The translations under genes were made by a program, and so were the position numbers. A stretch of 33,088 bases of DNA, from NCBI GenBank assembly GCA_030429865.1, contig JAUIFX010000026.1:1-33088 (forward strand), written 5' to 3'. Origin of the DNA: Gammaproteobacteria bacterium. Lineage in GTDB: Bacteria > Pseudomonadota > Gammaproteobacteria > Ga0077536. This document shows positions 16,237 through 23,041 of this stretch, piece after piece; the first letter of the stretch is position 1, and each line of letters opens with the position of its first letter. The notes under the pieces are model-generated. The model was not told where the DNA came from and searched no databases. It was given only the letters and a program-made list of their open reading frames with translations.

Positions 16237-16265
16237 AACGCCCCGCTGGTCGGGGCGTTTTTTTT
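16237..16265 (+). terminator. Intrinsic terminator after fae
   Basis: Perfect 9-bp stem AACGCCCCG (16237-16245), loop CTGGT, CGGGGCGTT (16251-16259), running into eight consecutive T (16258-16265). It ends the plus-strand H4MPT operon. A second GC palindrome (7-bp arms, 16206-16223) just upstream may help. On the other strand the T-run is poor, so it terminates the HisA-like transcript only weakly, if at all. Confidence 0.92.
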
Positions 16266-16293
16266 GCGCGGCTGTCGCCGGCTGGCAGGCCGC

Positions 16294-17004
16294 TCAGCCG
16301 TGAAAGGCGGCGAGGGACGCCGCGTCGAGGCGGCCGTCATGCAGTGCGCTGCCGATCAGCACGCCCGCGATGCCGTCCGCGGCGAGGCGCGCAAGGTCGC
16401 CGGCATTGCGCACGCCACCCGCGGCGAACAGCTGCCGTGCGGGGCCGGCCCGGGTGCGCAGCTCGGCGAGCCCGGCGAAATCGGGCCCGCCGTCGCTGCC
16501 GACCCGGCTCAGGTTCATGTGGATGAGGCGCGCCGGCCAGGCCGACGGCGTGTCGAACACCGCCGCGCAGCCCAGGCGCCGTTCGCCCTGGCGATCGAGC
16601 GAGAGGAACGTGCGCCCCACGGGCAGCGCCGTAAGCAGCGTTTCGAGTTCCGCGAGCGAAGACAGGGCTTCGCTGCCCAGCACGATGTCGACGTTCTCCT
16701 GCGCGGCGCACGCCGCGGGCGAATGGGCCGCCGAGAAACCCGCGTCGACCAGCACGCGCAGGCCGGCGTGGGCCGCAGCGATGCGTGAGATCAACGCGGT
16801 GTGCGGCCGCGCATGCATGATGGCATCGAGGTCGGCGATGTATATCGCCGCGATCGGCAGCGCTGCGCACAGTGCGCCAACGAGCACCTCGGGATCGGTG
16901 CTGTCGCTGTAGCGGCTGACCAGTGGGCGGTAGCTGTCACGACGGCCCTGCACGGCGTGCACCGCGATGCCGTCCTTGATGTCGATCACGGGAATTATCT
17001 GCAT
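16294..17004 (-). CDS. HisA-like TIM-barrel protein of the C1 cluster
   Basis: 236 residues. Related to phosphoribosyl-formimino-AICAR isomerase (HisA): N-terminal IPVIDIKDGIAVHAVQGRR with the first catalytic-type Asp, IYIADLDAIM, VDAGFS, SLDRQGERRLG, HMNLSRVGSDGGPDF (second catalytic-type Asp region) and LFAAGGVRNAGDLARLAADG as the phosphate-binding end. HisA-related proteins (COG1411) recur beside H4MPT genes in methanogens and methylotrophs, so a role in methylofuran or H4MPT synthesis is likelier than histidine synthesis. No other his gene is nearby. The ATG at 17004 starts the conserved first strand. It is the only minus-strand gene between two plus-strand C1 blocks. Confidence 0.8.
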   Translation of the reverse strand: MQIIPVIDIKDGIAVHAVQGRRDSYRPLVSRYSDSTDPEVLVGALCAALPIAAIYIADLDAIMHARPHTALISRIAAAHAGLRVLVDAGFSAAHSPAACAAQENVDIVLGSEALSSLAELETLLTALPVGRTFLSLDRQGERRLGCAAVFDTPSAWPARLIHMNLSRVGSDGGPDFAGLAELRTRAGPARQLFAAGGVRNAGDLARLAADGIAGVLIGSALHDGRLDAASLAAFHG

Positions 17005-17209
17005 CGACGAGGTCCGTGCGAACTCGAAGAAAAGGGCGCGCCATGGTAGCGCAGATCGTCGCCGGCCCGGCGTGACGCGCAACGTTTTCCAAGCACTGCG
17101 ACAGCCGATATGCTGAGCGGGGTCTGAACACGGCGTCTGCCCCGCGCCCGGGCGTGGCGGTTCACGCTTTCGGCGCTTACCGGGCGCCCGTTTCCTTCGT
17201 CGGTACAAC
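17005..17209. promoter_or_regulatory. Divergent intergenic region, hisA-like / mfnF-like
   Basis: 205 bp separating divergent genes, so it should contain both promoters. Only weak candidates are visible: TACCAT on the minus strand near 17042 and TATGCT on the plus strand near 17108, neither with a convincing -35. The palindrome GGGCGCCC lies upstream of the mfnF-like start, which has no clear Shine-Dalgarno. Confidence 0.3.
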
Positions 17210-18262
17210 ATGAACACGGACATCTTCGGCTGGGACATCGGCGGCGCGCACCTCAAGGTCGCGCGGCTCGACGCATCCGGCAACGTCTCGAGCGTGCACC
17301 AGCTCGCCTGCCCGCTATGGCGTGGCGTGGGCGAACTCGCGCGCAGTGCGGCGCCGCTTGCCGGTATGTTCGAGCTGCCCGGCGCCGTGCACGCGGTGAC
17401 CATGACCGGTGAACTGTGCGACGTCTTCGCGACGCGCGCCGACGGGGTTCGGGCGATCCTCGGTGCCTTCACCGAGCTGGTCGGCGGCGACGCCCGCATC
17501 CGCGTGTTCGCTGGAAAGGCGGGCTGGCTGAGTCCGCGCGAAGCGATGTCCTCGGGGGGTGGCGCGGTGGCGTCGGCGAACTGGCTGGCCCTGGCTGTCC
17601 ATGTCGCCGAACAGGTCGGCGACGGTGTATTGATCGATGTCGGCAGCACGACGACGGACGTGATCCCGTTCAGCGCGGGCGCGGTCCGCGCCGAGGGTCA
17701 TGACGACGCCACGCGGCTGGCCAGCGGCGAGCTCGTCTACACCGGCGTGGTGCGGACGCCGGTCGCGAGCGTGTGCACGCGGGTACCGTTTCGCGGGCGC
17801 TGGCAGCCGCTCGCCGCCGAGACGTTTGCCACTATGGCGGACGTCCATCGCCTGTGCGGTACGCTCACCGAGCGTCACGACCTCATGGAGACGGCCGACG
17901 GCGGCGCCAAGGATGTCCCGGCGAGTGCGCGCCGCCTCGCGCGCATGGTCGGCTGCGATCTGGCCGGCGCCGCGGGGCTCGCCGAGATGCGGCAGCTGGC
18001 GCAATACGTCGCGCGGCGCCAGCGCGGCACGATCGCCGACGCGCTGGCCCTGGTCATGAGCCGTGGCGGCGCCGCGAACGCCGATGCGCCGCTGGTCGGC
18101 GCGGGGGCCGGCCGTTTCGTCGTCGCGGCGCTCGCCGCCGCGGTGGGGCGCGCCTATCGCCCGTTCGAACAGCTCGTCGGCGCCGGCTCAGCGCTCGGCG
18201 ACGCCGTCGCCGTCGCCGCCCCCGCGGTGTCCGTGGCGCGCCTTGCCTGGATGGCCCGGTGA
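17210..18262 (+). CDS. mfnF: H4MPT-linked C1-pathway protein, MfnF-like (methylofuran synthesis)
   Basis: 350 residues. Hydantoinase/acetyl-kinase-like fold: FGWDIGGAHLKVARLD at residues 6-21 and LIDVGSTTTDVIPF at 141-154 are the two phosphate-site signatures. The family is the long-known one-carbon protein of H4MPT clusters. Its archaeal member MfnF joins the furan diphosphate to gamma-glutamyl-tyramine in methanofuran synthesis. The bacterial cofactor is methylofuran, in which tyrosine-based acceptors have been reported, so the exact acceptor here is open. It overlaps pabB by one base (TGATG), and the kinase gene two steps on fits the preceding MfnE step. Start at ATG 17210. Confidence 0.75.
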   Translation: MNTDIFGWDIGGAHLKVARLDASGNVSSVHQLACPLWRGVGELARSAAPLAGMFELPGAVHAVTMTGELCDVFATRADGVRAILGAFTELVGGDARIRVFAGKAGWLSPREAMSSGGGAVASANWLALAVHVAEQVGDGVLIDVGSTTTDVIPFSAGAVRAEGHDDATRLASGELVYTGVVRTPVASVCTRVPFRGRWQPLAAETFATMADVHRLCGTLTERHDLMETADGGAKDVPASARRLARMVGCDLAGAAGLAEMRQLAQYVARRQRGTIADALALVMSRGGAANADAPLVGAGAGRFVVAALAAAVGRAYRPFEQLVGAGSALGDAVAVAAPAVSVARLAWMAR

Positions 18263-19659
18263 TGCTCGCCGACGCCACGCTGCACGAGATCGAGTACTCG
18301 CCGGACACGGCCGCGCGCCTGCACCGGCTCGCGCCGCAGACGTGGTTCGTGCTGCTCGACAGCTGCGCCGCGAGCGGCCGTGGCGGGCGTTACGACATCG
18401 CTGCGTGGGAACCGGTGGTGACGCTGCAGACGCGCGGCGAACAGACCTGTATCGACGACCACGGCAGCGGCGCACGCGAGTGGTCGCAGGCCGATCCGTT
18501 CGCGCTCGTCGCCGCCCGGCTCGGCGACGAGGCAAGCCATCCCGAGCTGCCGTTCAGCGGCGGCGCGATCGGCCTGTTCGGCTACGACCTCGGACGACGC
18601 ATCGAGACGCTGCCCAGCCGTGCCGCGGCGGACATTGCGGTGCCCGACATGGCTGTCGGCATCTACGCGCGCTGCCTGGTCGTCGACCACCAGCGGGCGC
18701 GCGCCTGGTACGTCGAGCGGGGTGCGAGCGATGCCCAGGTCGCGCTCGACCTCGCGCGCCTCGAGGTGCCGCGCACGCTGACGCCGCCGGCGATCAGTAC
18801 CGACTTCGTCGTGACCTCGGCGGTGCGGCCGGAGATCGGCTTCGACGATTACGCGGCGGCGTTCGCGCGTATCGAGCATTACATCCGCGAGGGCGACTGT
18901 TACCAGGTCAACTACGCGCAGCGTTTCAGCGCCGCGGCCGACGGCGATGGCTGGGATGCCTACCAGCGGCTGCGGTTGCTCAACGGCGCGCCGTTCGCGG
19001 CCTTCATGCGCCTGCCGGACGGCGTCGTGCTGAGCTCCTCGCCCGAACGCTTCCTCGAAGTACGCGGTGACCTCGTCGAGACGCGGCCGATCAAGGGCAC
19101 GCGCGGGCGCTCCAGCGACCCGGTGCGCGATGCCGCGCTCGCCGAGGCGCTGCGGCACAGCCGCAAGGACCGTGCCGAGAACGTCATGATCGTCGACCTG
19201 CTGCGCAACGACATCGGCAAGAGCTGCGCGACCGGCTCGGTCCGCGTACCGCACCTGTTCGACGTCGAAACCTACGCGCGCGTGCATCACCTGGTGAGCA
19301 CCGTGCGCGGCCGCCTGCGCGCCGATGTCGGACCGCTCGACGTGTTGCGCGGCTGTTTCCCCGGCGGCTCCATCACCGGCGCGCCCAAGCTGCGCGCGAT
19401 GGAGATCATCGAGGAACTCGAACCGACGCGGCGCAACGTCTATTGCGGTTCGCTCGGCTATGTCTCGCACGATGGCCAGATGGATACCAACATCGCCATC
19501 CGTACCTTGCTCTACACCGGCGGGCGCCTCTACTGCTGGGCCGGCGGCGGCATCGTCGTCGACTCGGTGCTCGAGGAGGAATACCAGGAGTCGCTCGACA
19601 AGGCCGCGGCCATGCTCAACCTGTTCGCCGATGCCGAAATCCTCCACGTGGGTCGTTAA
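18262..19659 (+). CDS. pabB: Aminodeoxychorismate synthase component I
   Basis: 465 residues. Chorismate-binding enzyme that makes aminodeoxychorismate, the precursor of 4-aminobenzoate. It is PabB rather than TrpE because the core motif reads RPIKGTRGR, with Lys278 where TrpE has Ala. Other signatures: GGAIGLFGYDLGR near 100, IREGDCYQVNYAQRF near 208, ENVMIVDLLRNDIGK, FPGGSITGAPKLRAMEIIEELE and GGGIVVDSVLEEEYQE. The ATG at 18262 shares a base with the mfnF-like stop. Placement in the C1 island suggests a dedicated 4-aminobenzoate supply for MptG. No pabA (glutaminase) or pabC is in the window, so these must come from elsewhere. Confidence 0.93.
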   Translation: MLADATLHEIEYSPDTAARLHRLAPQTWFVLLDSCAASGRGGRYDIAAWEPVVTLQTRGEQTCIDDHGSGAREWSQADPFALVAARLGDEASHPELPFSGGAIGLFGYDLGRRIETLPSRAAADIAVPDMAVGIYARCLVVDHQRARAWYVERGASDAQVALDLARLEVPRTLTPPAISTDFVVTSAVRPEIGFDDYAAAFARIEHYIREGDCYQVNYAQRFSAAADGDGWDAYQRLRLLNGAPFAAFMRLPDGVVLSSSPERFLEVRGDLVETRPIKGTRGRSSDPVRDAALAEALRHSRKDRAENVMIVDLLRNDIGKSCATGSVRVPHLFDVETYARVHHLVSTVRGRLRADVGPLDVLRGCFPGGSITGAPKLRAMEIIEELEPTRRNVYCGSLGYVSHDGQMDTNIAIRTLLYTGGRLYCWAGGGIVVDSVLEEEYQESLDKAAAMLNLFADAEILHVGR

Positions 19660-20263
19660 ACTCGGCGGCGCGATGATGCACAGCGCGGTGCTCGCGCGCT
19701 GGCTCGCCGCTTGTGCCTCGTCCCGGCCGGTGCGCTGCGTGGTCGTGCTCGGCGGCGGCCGCCTGGCCGACGAGATCCGTGCGTTGCATACCCGTTGGGG
19801 TTTCGAGGAGGCGCGCGCGCACGAGTTCGCCATCGCCGCCATGGCGATAAACGCCGGCGTCGCCGCGGCGCTCGAGCCCGCGCTGGTGGATTTCACACGC
19901 CGTTTGCCGCCGGGTGAAAGCGGCGCCTTGTGGCGGCCCGAAGGTGCGTGCGAATGGCTGGACGTGCCGGCGAGCTGGGCGGCGACCTCCGACAGCCTGG
20001 CCGTCGCGCTGGGGTGCGCGCTCGACGCCGAGGCGGTCTGCCTGGTCAAGTCCCCGCCGGCGGCGGAATTCCCCGCCGGGGACGCCGCCGCCTGCGCCGC
20101 GGCGGGTTTCGTCGACGCCCACCTGCCGCGATTGCTCACCGAGTGCACGGTTCCCGTGCATGCCGTCTCGCGCGACGCGGTGGACGAATTCATCGCCGCG
20201 CGCGCGACGGGGGCGCTGCCCGGGCGCCGCTTGTACGTGACACCGGCCACGTCGACCCGCTAG
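19631..20263 (+). CDS. mfnE: Amino-acid-kinase-fold small-molecule kinase, MfnE-like
   Basis: 210 residues. Aspartokinase/UMP-kinase fold: WVVKLGGAMMHS at residues 7-18 (phosphate-binding KLGG), VVVLGGGRLADEIR near 34, SDSLAVALGCALDAEAVCLVKSP near 117, and a short C-terminus. Matches the small kinase group linked to methanofuran synthesis, in which archaeal MfnE converts the aminomethyl-furan phosphate to its diphosphate, the substrate of MfnF. Adjacency to the mfnF-like gene supports this. The only plausible start is ATG 19631, which lies 29 bp inside pabB in another frame, so its translation is probably coupled. The functional assignment is by homology and context. Confidence 0.68.
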   Translation: MPKSSTWVVKLGGAMMHSAVLARWLAACASSRPVRCVVVLGGGRLADEIRALHTRWGFEEARAHEFAIAAMAINAGVAAALEPALVDFTRRLPPGESGALWRPEGACEWLDVPASWAATSDSLAVALGCALDAEAVCLVKSPPAAEFPAGDAAACAAAGFVDAHLPRLLTECTVPVHAVSRDAVDEFIAARATGALPGRRLYVTPATSTR

Positions 20264-20377
20264 GCACGGGCGCGGCGCCGCGTTGCAGGGCGGGTGCGCC
20301 TGACGGCTGCAGCCTAAAGCTGCCGGCCGGCGTGGCCGATACCAGAACATCCCAGTTTCTGCGCCCGGAGCGACGAC

Positions 20378-21559
20378 ATGCGTGGCCTGATCGAAAAACT
20401 TGCCCTCTCGCACCAGATGTACCTGGTCGCGGCTCTCGGTGCCGGCGGTGGTTGCCTCGGCCTCGTCGTCGTCGTCAACGGCGGGGCGCCCGCGCTCGGC
20501 GCCGGAGTCGTCGCGGTCAGCATGGCCGGTGCCTTCGCCACCGCGTTCCTTTTCGGGCGCCGCAGCGGCCAACGCGCCGAAACGGTCGTCCAGGCACTGC
20601 ACGCCATGGCCGAAGGCGACCTCACGCGACGCGCCCGCCTGCAGGGCCGCGACGAGTTTGCCTGGATGGCATGGGAATATTCCTGTGCGCGCAAGAAGGT
20701 CGCCGAGATCATCGGCGGCGCGGTACACGGCGCGAGCCAGCTGGCCGTGGCCGCGCGCCAGCTCGACGTCGTCACCAGCCAGAGCAAGGATGCTACGCGC
20801 CGGCAGAGCGACGAACTCGAACAGATAGCCGCTGCCATGCAGCAGATGGCCTCGACGGTCGAGGACGTCGCCGGCCACGCGCATCACGCGGCCGAGGCAG
20901 CGGTGCAGGCCGACGGTGAATCACGCAAGGGGCTCGAGGTGGTCAAGGCTTCCCAGGCCACCATCGACGAGCTGGCCGCCGAAGTGACCACGACAGCCGA
21001 GCTGATCGGCTCGGTCAAGGCCAACAGCCTCAACATCGGCACGGTGCTCGACGTCATCCGTGGAATCGCCGAGCAGACCAACCTGCTCGCCCTGAATGCC
21101 GCGATCGAGGCGGCGCGGGCCGGCGAGCAGGGGCGCGGCTTCGCCGTCGTCGCCGACGAGGTGCGCAGTCTCGCCAGCCGCACGCAACAGTCGACGCAGG
21201 AAATTCAGGACATGATCGAGCGTCTGCAGATCGGCGCGAACCAGGCTTCGGAGGCGATGGAACATGGCCGCCAACGCGCCGAGGCCACCGTGCAGCAGGC
21301 GAGCGAAGCGGCCGAGTCGCTCGCTGCGATCGTCGAAGTGGTGAACAACATCCGCGCGATGAACGTGCAGATCGCCGACGTTGCCGAGGAGCAGCGTTCC
21401 ACCTCGAGCAGCATCAACGCGAGCATCGAGAACATCAGCCAGATCGCCGCCGAGACTTCGCAGAGTTCGGCCCGCATCGCCGCGTCGAGCGACGATCTGA
21501 CGGTTCTCGCGAACCGTCTCGAAGGCGCGGTTGGCAAGTTCGCCACCGAGACGGCGTAA
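20378..21559 (+). CDS. Methyl-accepting chemotaxis-type signal transducer without periplasmic domain
   Basis: 393 residues. Two membrane segments, about residues 13-32 and 38-58, are separated by only a few residues, so there is no periplasmic ligand domain. A HAMP-like linker follows (about 60-115), then a long coiled coil with the highly conserved signalling hairpin [20 protein letters not shown] / [21 protein letters not shown] near residues 225-265. No C-terminal CheR-binding pentapeptide is seen. A usable GGAGCGA lies before ATG 20378. It may report on a membrane or cytoplasmic state such as energy or redox. The link to the C1 genes is only positional, after a 114-bp gap that shows no clear terminator. 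Confidence 0.9.
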   Translation: MRGLIEKLALSHQMYLVAALGAGGGCLGLVVVVNGGAPALGAGVVAVSMAGAFATAFLFGRRSGQRAETVVQALHAMAEGDLTRRARLQGRDEFAWMAWEYSCARKKVAEIIGGAVHGASQLAVAARQLDVVTSQSKDATRRQSDELEQIAAAMQQMASTVEDVAGHAHHAAEAAVQADGESRKGLEVVKASQATIDELAAEVTTTAELIGSVKANSLNIGTVLDVIRGIAEQTNLLALNAAIEAARAGEQGRGFAVVADEVRSLASRTQQSTQEIQDMIERLQIGANQASEAMEHGRQRAEATVQQASEAAESLAAIVEVVNNIRAMNVQIADVAEEQRSTSSSINASIENISQIAAETSQSSARIAASSDDLTVLANRLEGAVGKFATETA

Positions 21560-21621
21560 GGCGGACCCCGCCGCCGACGCGCCTCGCGCCTGCGCCGGGG
21601 TTCAGGCCCTGGAATAAAGGA

Positions 21622-21649
21622 GGCCGGTGAGGTTTGGGCCCCACCGGCC
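21622..21649 (-). terminator. Probable terminator hairpin of nrdAB
   Basis: Inverted repeat GGCCGGTG (21622-21629) / CACCGGCC (21642-21649) with a 12-nt loop, 50 bp past the nrdB stop and between convergent genes. On the minus strand it is followed by TCCTTTATT, a weak T-rich tail; on the plus strand there is none. The remainder of 21560-21699 holds only a looser GC-rich repeat (21565-21601). Confidence 0.45.
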
Positions 21650-21699
21650 AATGCAGCGCTTCCCAGCTCCCATGCGAGGAGGTCTGGTCTAATGCCCAA

Positions 21700-22989
21700 T
21701 TAGTCCCAGCTAAGAGCGCCGCCAGTCTGGTACTCGGTCACACGTGTCTCGAAGAAGTTCTTCTCCTTCTTGAGATCGATCACTTCGCTCATCCACGGGA
21801 ACGGGTTGCTCGCCCCCGGATACTGCTCGGGCAGGCCGATCTGGGCACAGCGCCGGTTGGCGATGAAGCCCAGGTAGTCCTCGAACATGTTGGCGTTCAG
21901 ACCGAGGATCCCGCGCGGCATGGTGTCGTGCGCGTAGGCGATTTCCAGCTCCACCGCTTCACGCACGATGGCGGTCATTTCACGCTGGAATTCCTCCGTC
22001 CACAGGTGCGGGTTCTCGACCTTGATCTGGTTGATCACGTCGATGCCGAAGTTCATGTGCATCGACTCGTCGCGCAGGATGTACTGGAACTGTTCGGCTA
22101 CACCGGTCATCTTGTTGCGCCGGCCCATGGATAGGATCTGCACGAAGCCGACGTAGAAGAAGATGCCTTCGAACACCACGTAGAAGGCGATCAGGTCGCG
22201 CAGCAGGCGTTGGTCGTCGGCATGCGTGCCGGTGTTGAAGGTCGGATCGCCGAGGCTCTCGGTGAACTGCAGCGCCCACGACGCCTTGTTGTGCACCGAC
22301 GGCACCTCGCGGTACATGTTGAAGATCTCGGCCTCGTCCAGGCCCAGGCTCTCGATGCAGTACTGGTAGGCGTGGGTGTGCAGCGCTTCCTCGAAGGCCT
22401 GGCGCAGCAGGTACTGGCGGCATTCCGGGTTGGTGATCAGGCGATAGACCGCGAGCACCAGGTTGTTGGCGACCAGCGAGTCGGCGGTGGAGAAGAAGCC
22501 GAGGTTGCGCTTGATGATCGTGCGCTCGTCGTCGGTCAGCCCGTTCGGATCCTTCCACAGGCTGATGTCCGCGTTCATGTTGATTTCCTGCGGCATCCAG
22601 TGGTTCGCGCAGGCATCGAGATACTTCTGCCACGCCCACTTGTACTTGAACGGCACGAGCTGGTTGAGATCGGCCCGGCAGTTGATCATCTTCTTGTCGT
22701 CGACGGCGATACGGCGCGCGCCGAACTCGAGCTCCTCGAGCCCGGTGACGCCGTGATCGATGTCGTCGTCGGCGGCGGCGTTGCTGTCGGCCGCCGGCGG
22801 CGTCACCGGTACGGCCCCGTCGTGCAGCGTGGCCGGGCGCGGCGTGACCGGCGCAGCCGGTGCCGGCGCCGGTGCGACGTAGACCTCGCGCTCGACTTCG
22901 GCGAGCGCTTCGTTGGCCATCAACGCGCCGTTGTCGCGCGGCGCGGCGCTGCCTTTGAATGGTGCAATGGGATCGTCCCAGTTGAGCAT
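21700..22989 (-). CDS. nrdB: Class Ia ribonucleoside-diphosphate reductase, beta (radical) subunit
   Basis: 429 residues. Holds the di-iron tyrosyl radical used by NrdA. Metal ligands and radical site are visible: D170, E201 and H204 with radical Y208 in EALHTHAY, E274 in FEGIFFYV, and E308/H311 in RDESMHMNF. The N-terminus carries an extra stretch of about 40 residues (39-78) very rich in Pro and Ala and then acidic, not needed for the ferritin-like core. The C-terminus [11 protein letters not shown] is the expected tail that docks on NrdA. ATG 22989 has a good AGGGGGA upstream. It lies 52 bp downstream of nrdA in the same transcript. Confidence 0.96.
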   Translation of the reverse strand: MLNWDDPIAPFKGSAAPRDNGALMANEALAEVEREVYVAPAPAPAAPVTPRPATLHDGAVPVTPPAADSNAAADDDIDHGVTGLEELEFGARRIAVDDKKMINCRADLNQLVPFKYKWAWQKYLDACANHWMPQEINMNADISLWKDPNGLTDDERTIIKRNLGFFSTADSLVANNLVLAVYRLITNPECRQYLLRQAFEEALHTHAYQYCIESLGLDEAEIFNMYREVPSVHNKASWALQFTESLGDPTFNTGTHADDQRLLRDLIAFYVVFEGIFFYVGFVQILSMGRRNKMTGVAEQFQYILRDESMHMNFGIDVINQIKVENPHLWTEEFQREMTAIVREAVELEIAYAHDTMPRGILGLNANMFEDYLGFIANRRCAQIGLPEQYPGASNPFPWMSEVIDLKKEKNFFETRVTEYQTGGALSWD

Positions 22990-23041
22990 CTTCGTCCCCC
23001 TGATCTTCAGCTATCGTTCACCCGCTGTCGTCGGGCCTGCT

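Noticed and set aside
21651-21692. Thirteen-codon frame with an AAAGGAGG 26 nt upstream, between the chemoreceptor and nrdB
   Set aside because: The ribosome site is too far away and separated from the ATG by a stable hairpin, and the peptide has no recognisable character; more likely part of a transcript-end region.
22790-22880. Repeat-like GC pattern within nrdB
   Set aside because: It is the coding sequence of the Pro/Ala-rich N-terminal linker; no exact tandem unit is maintained at the DNA level.
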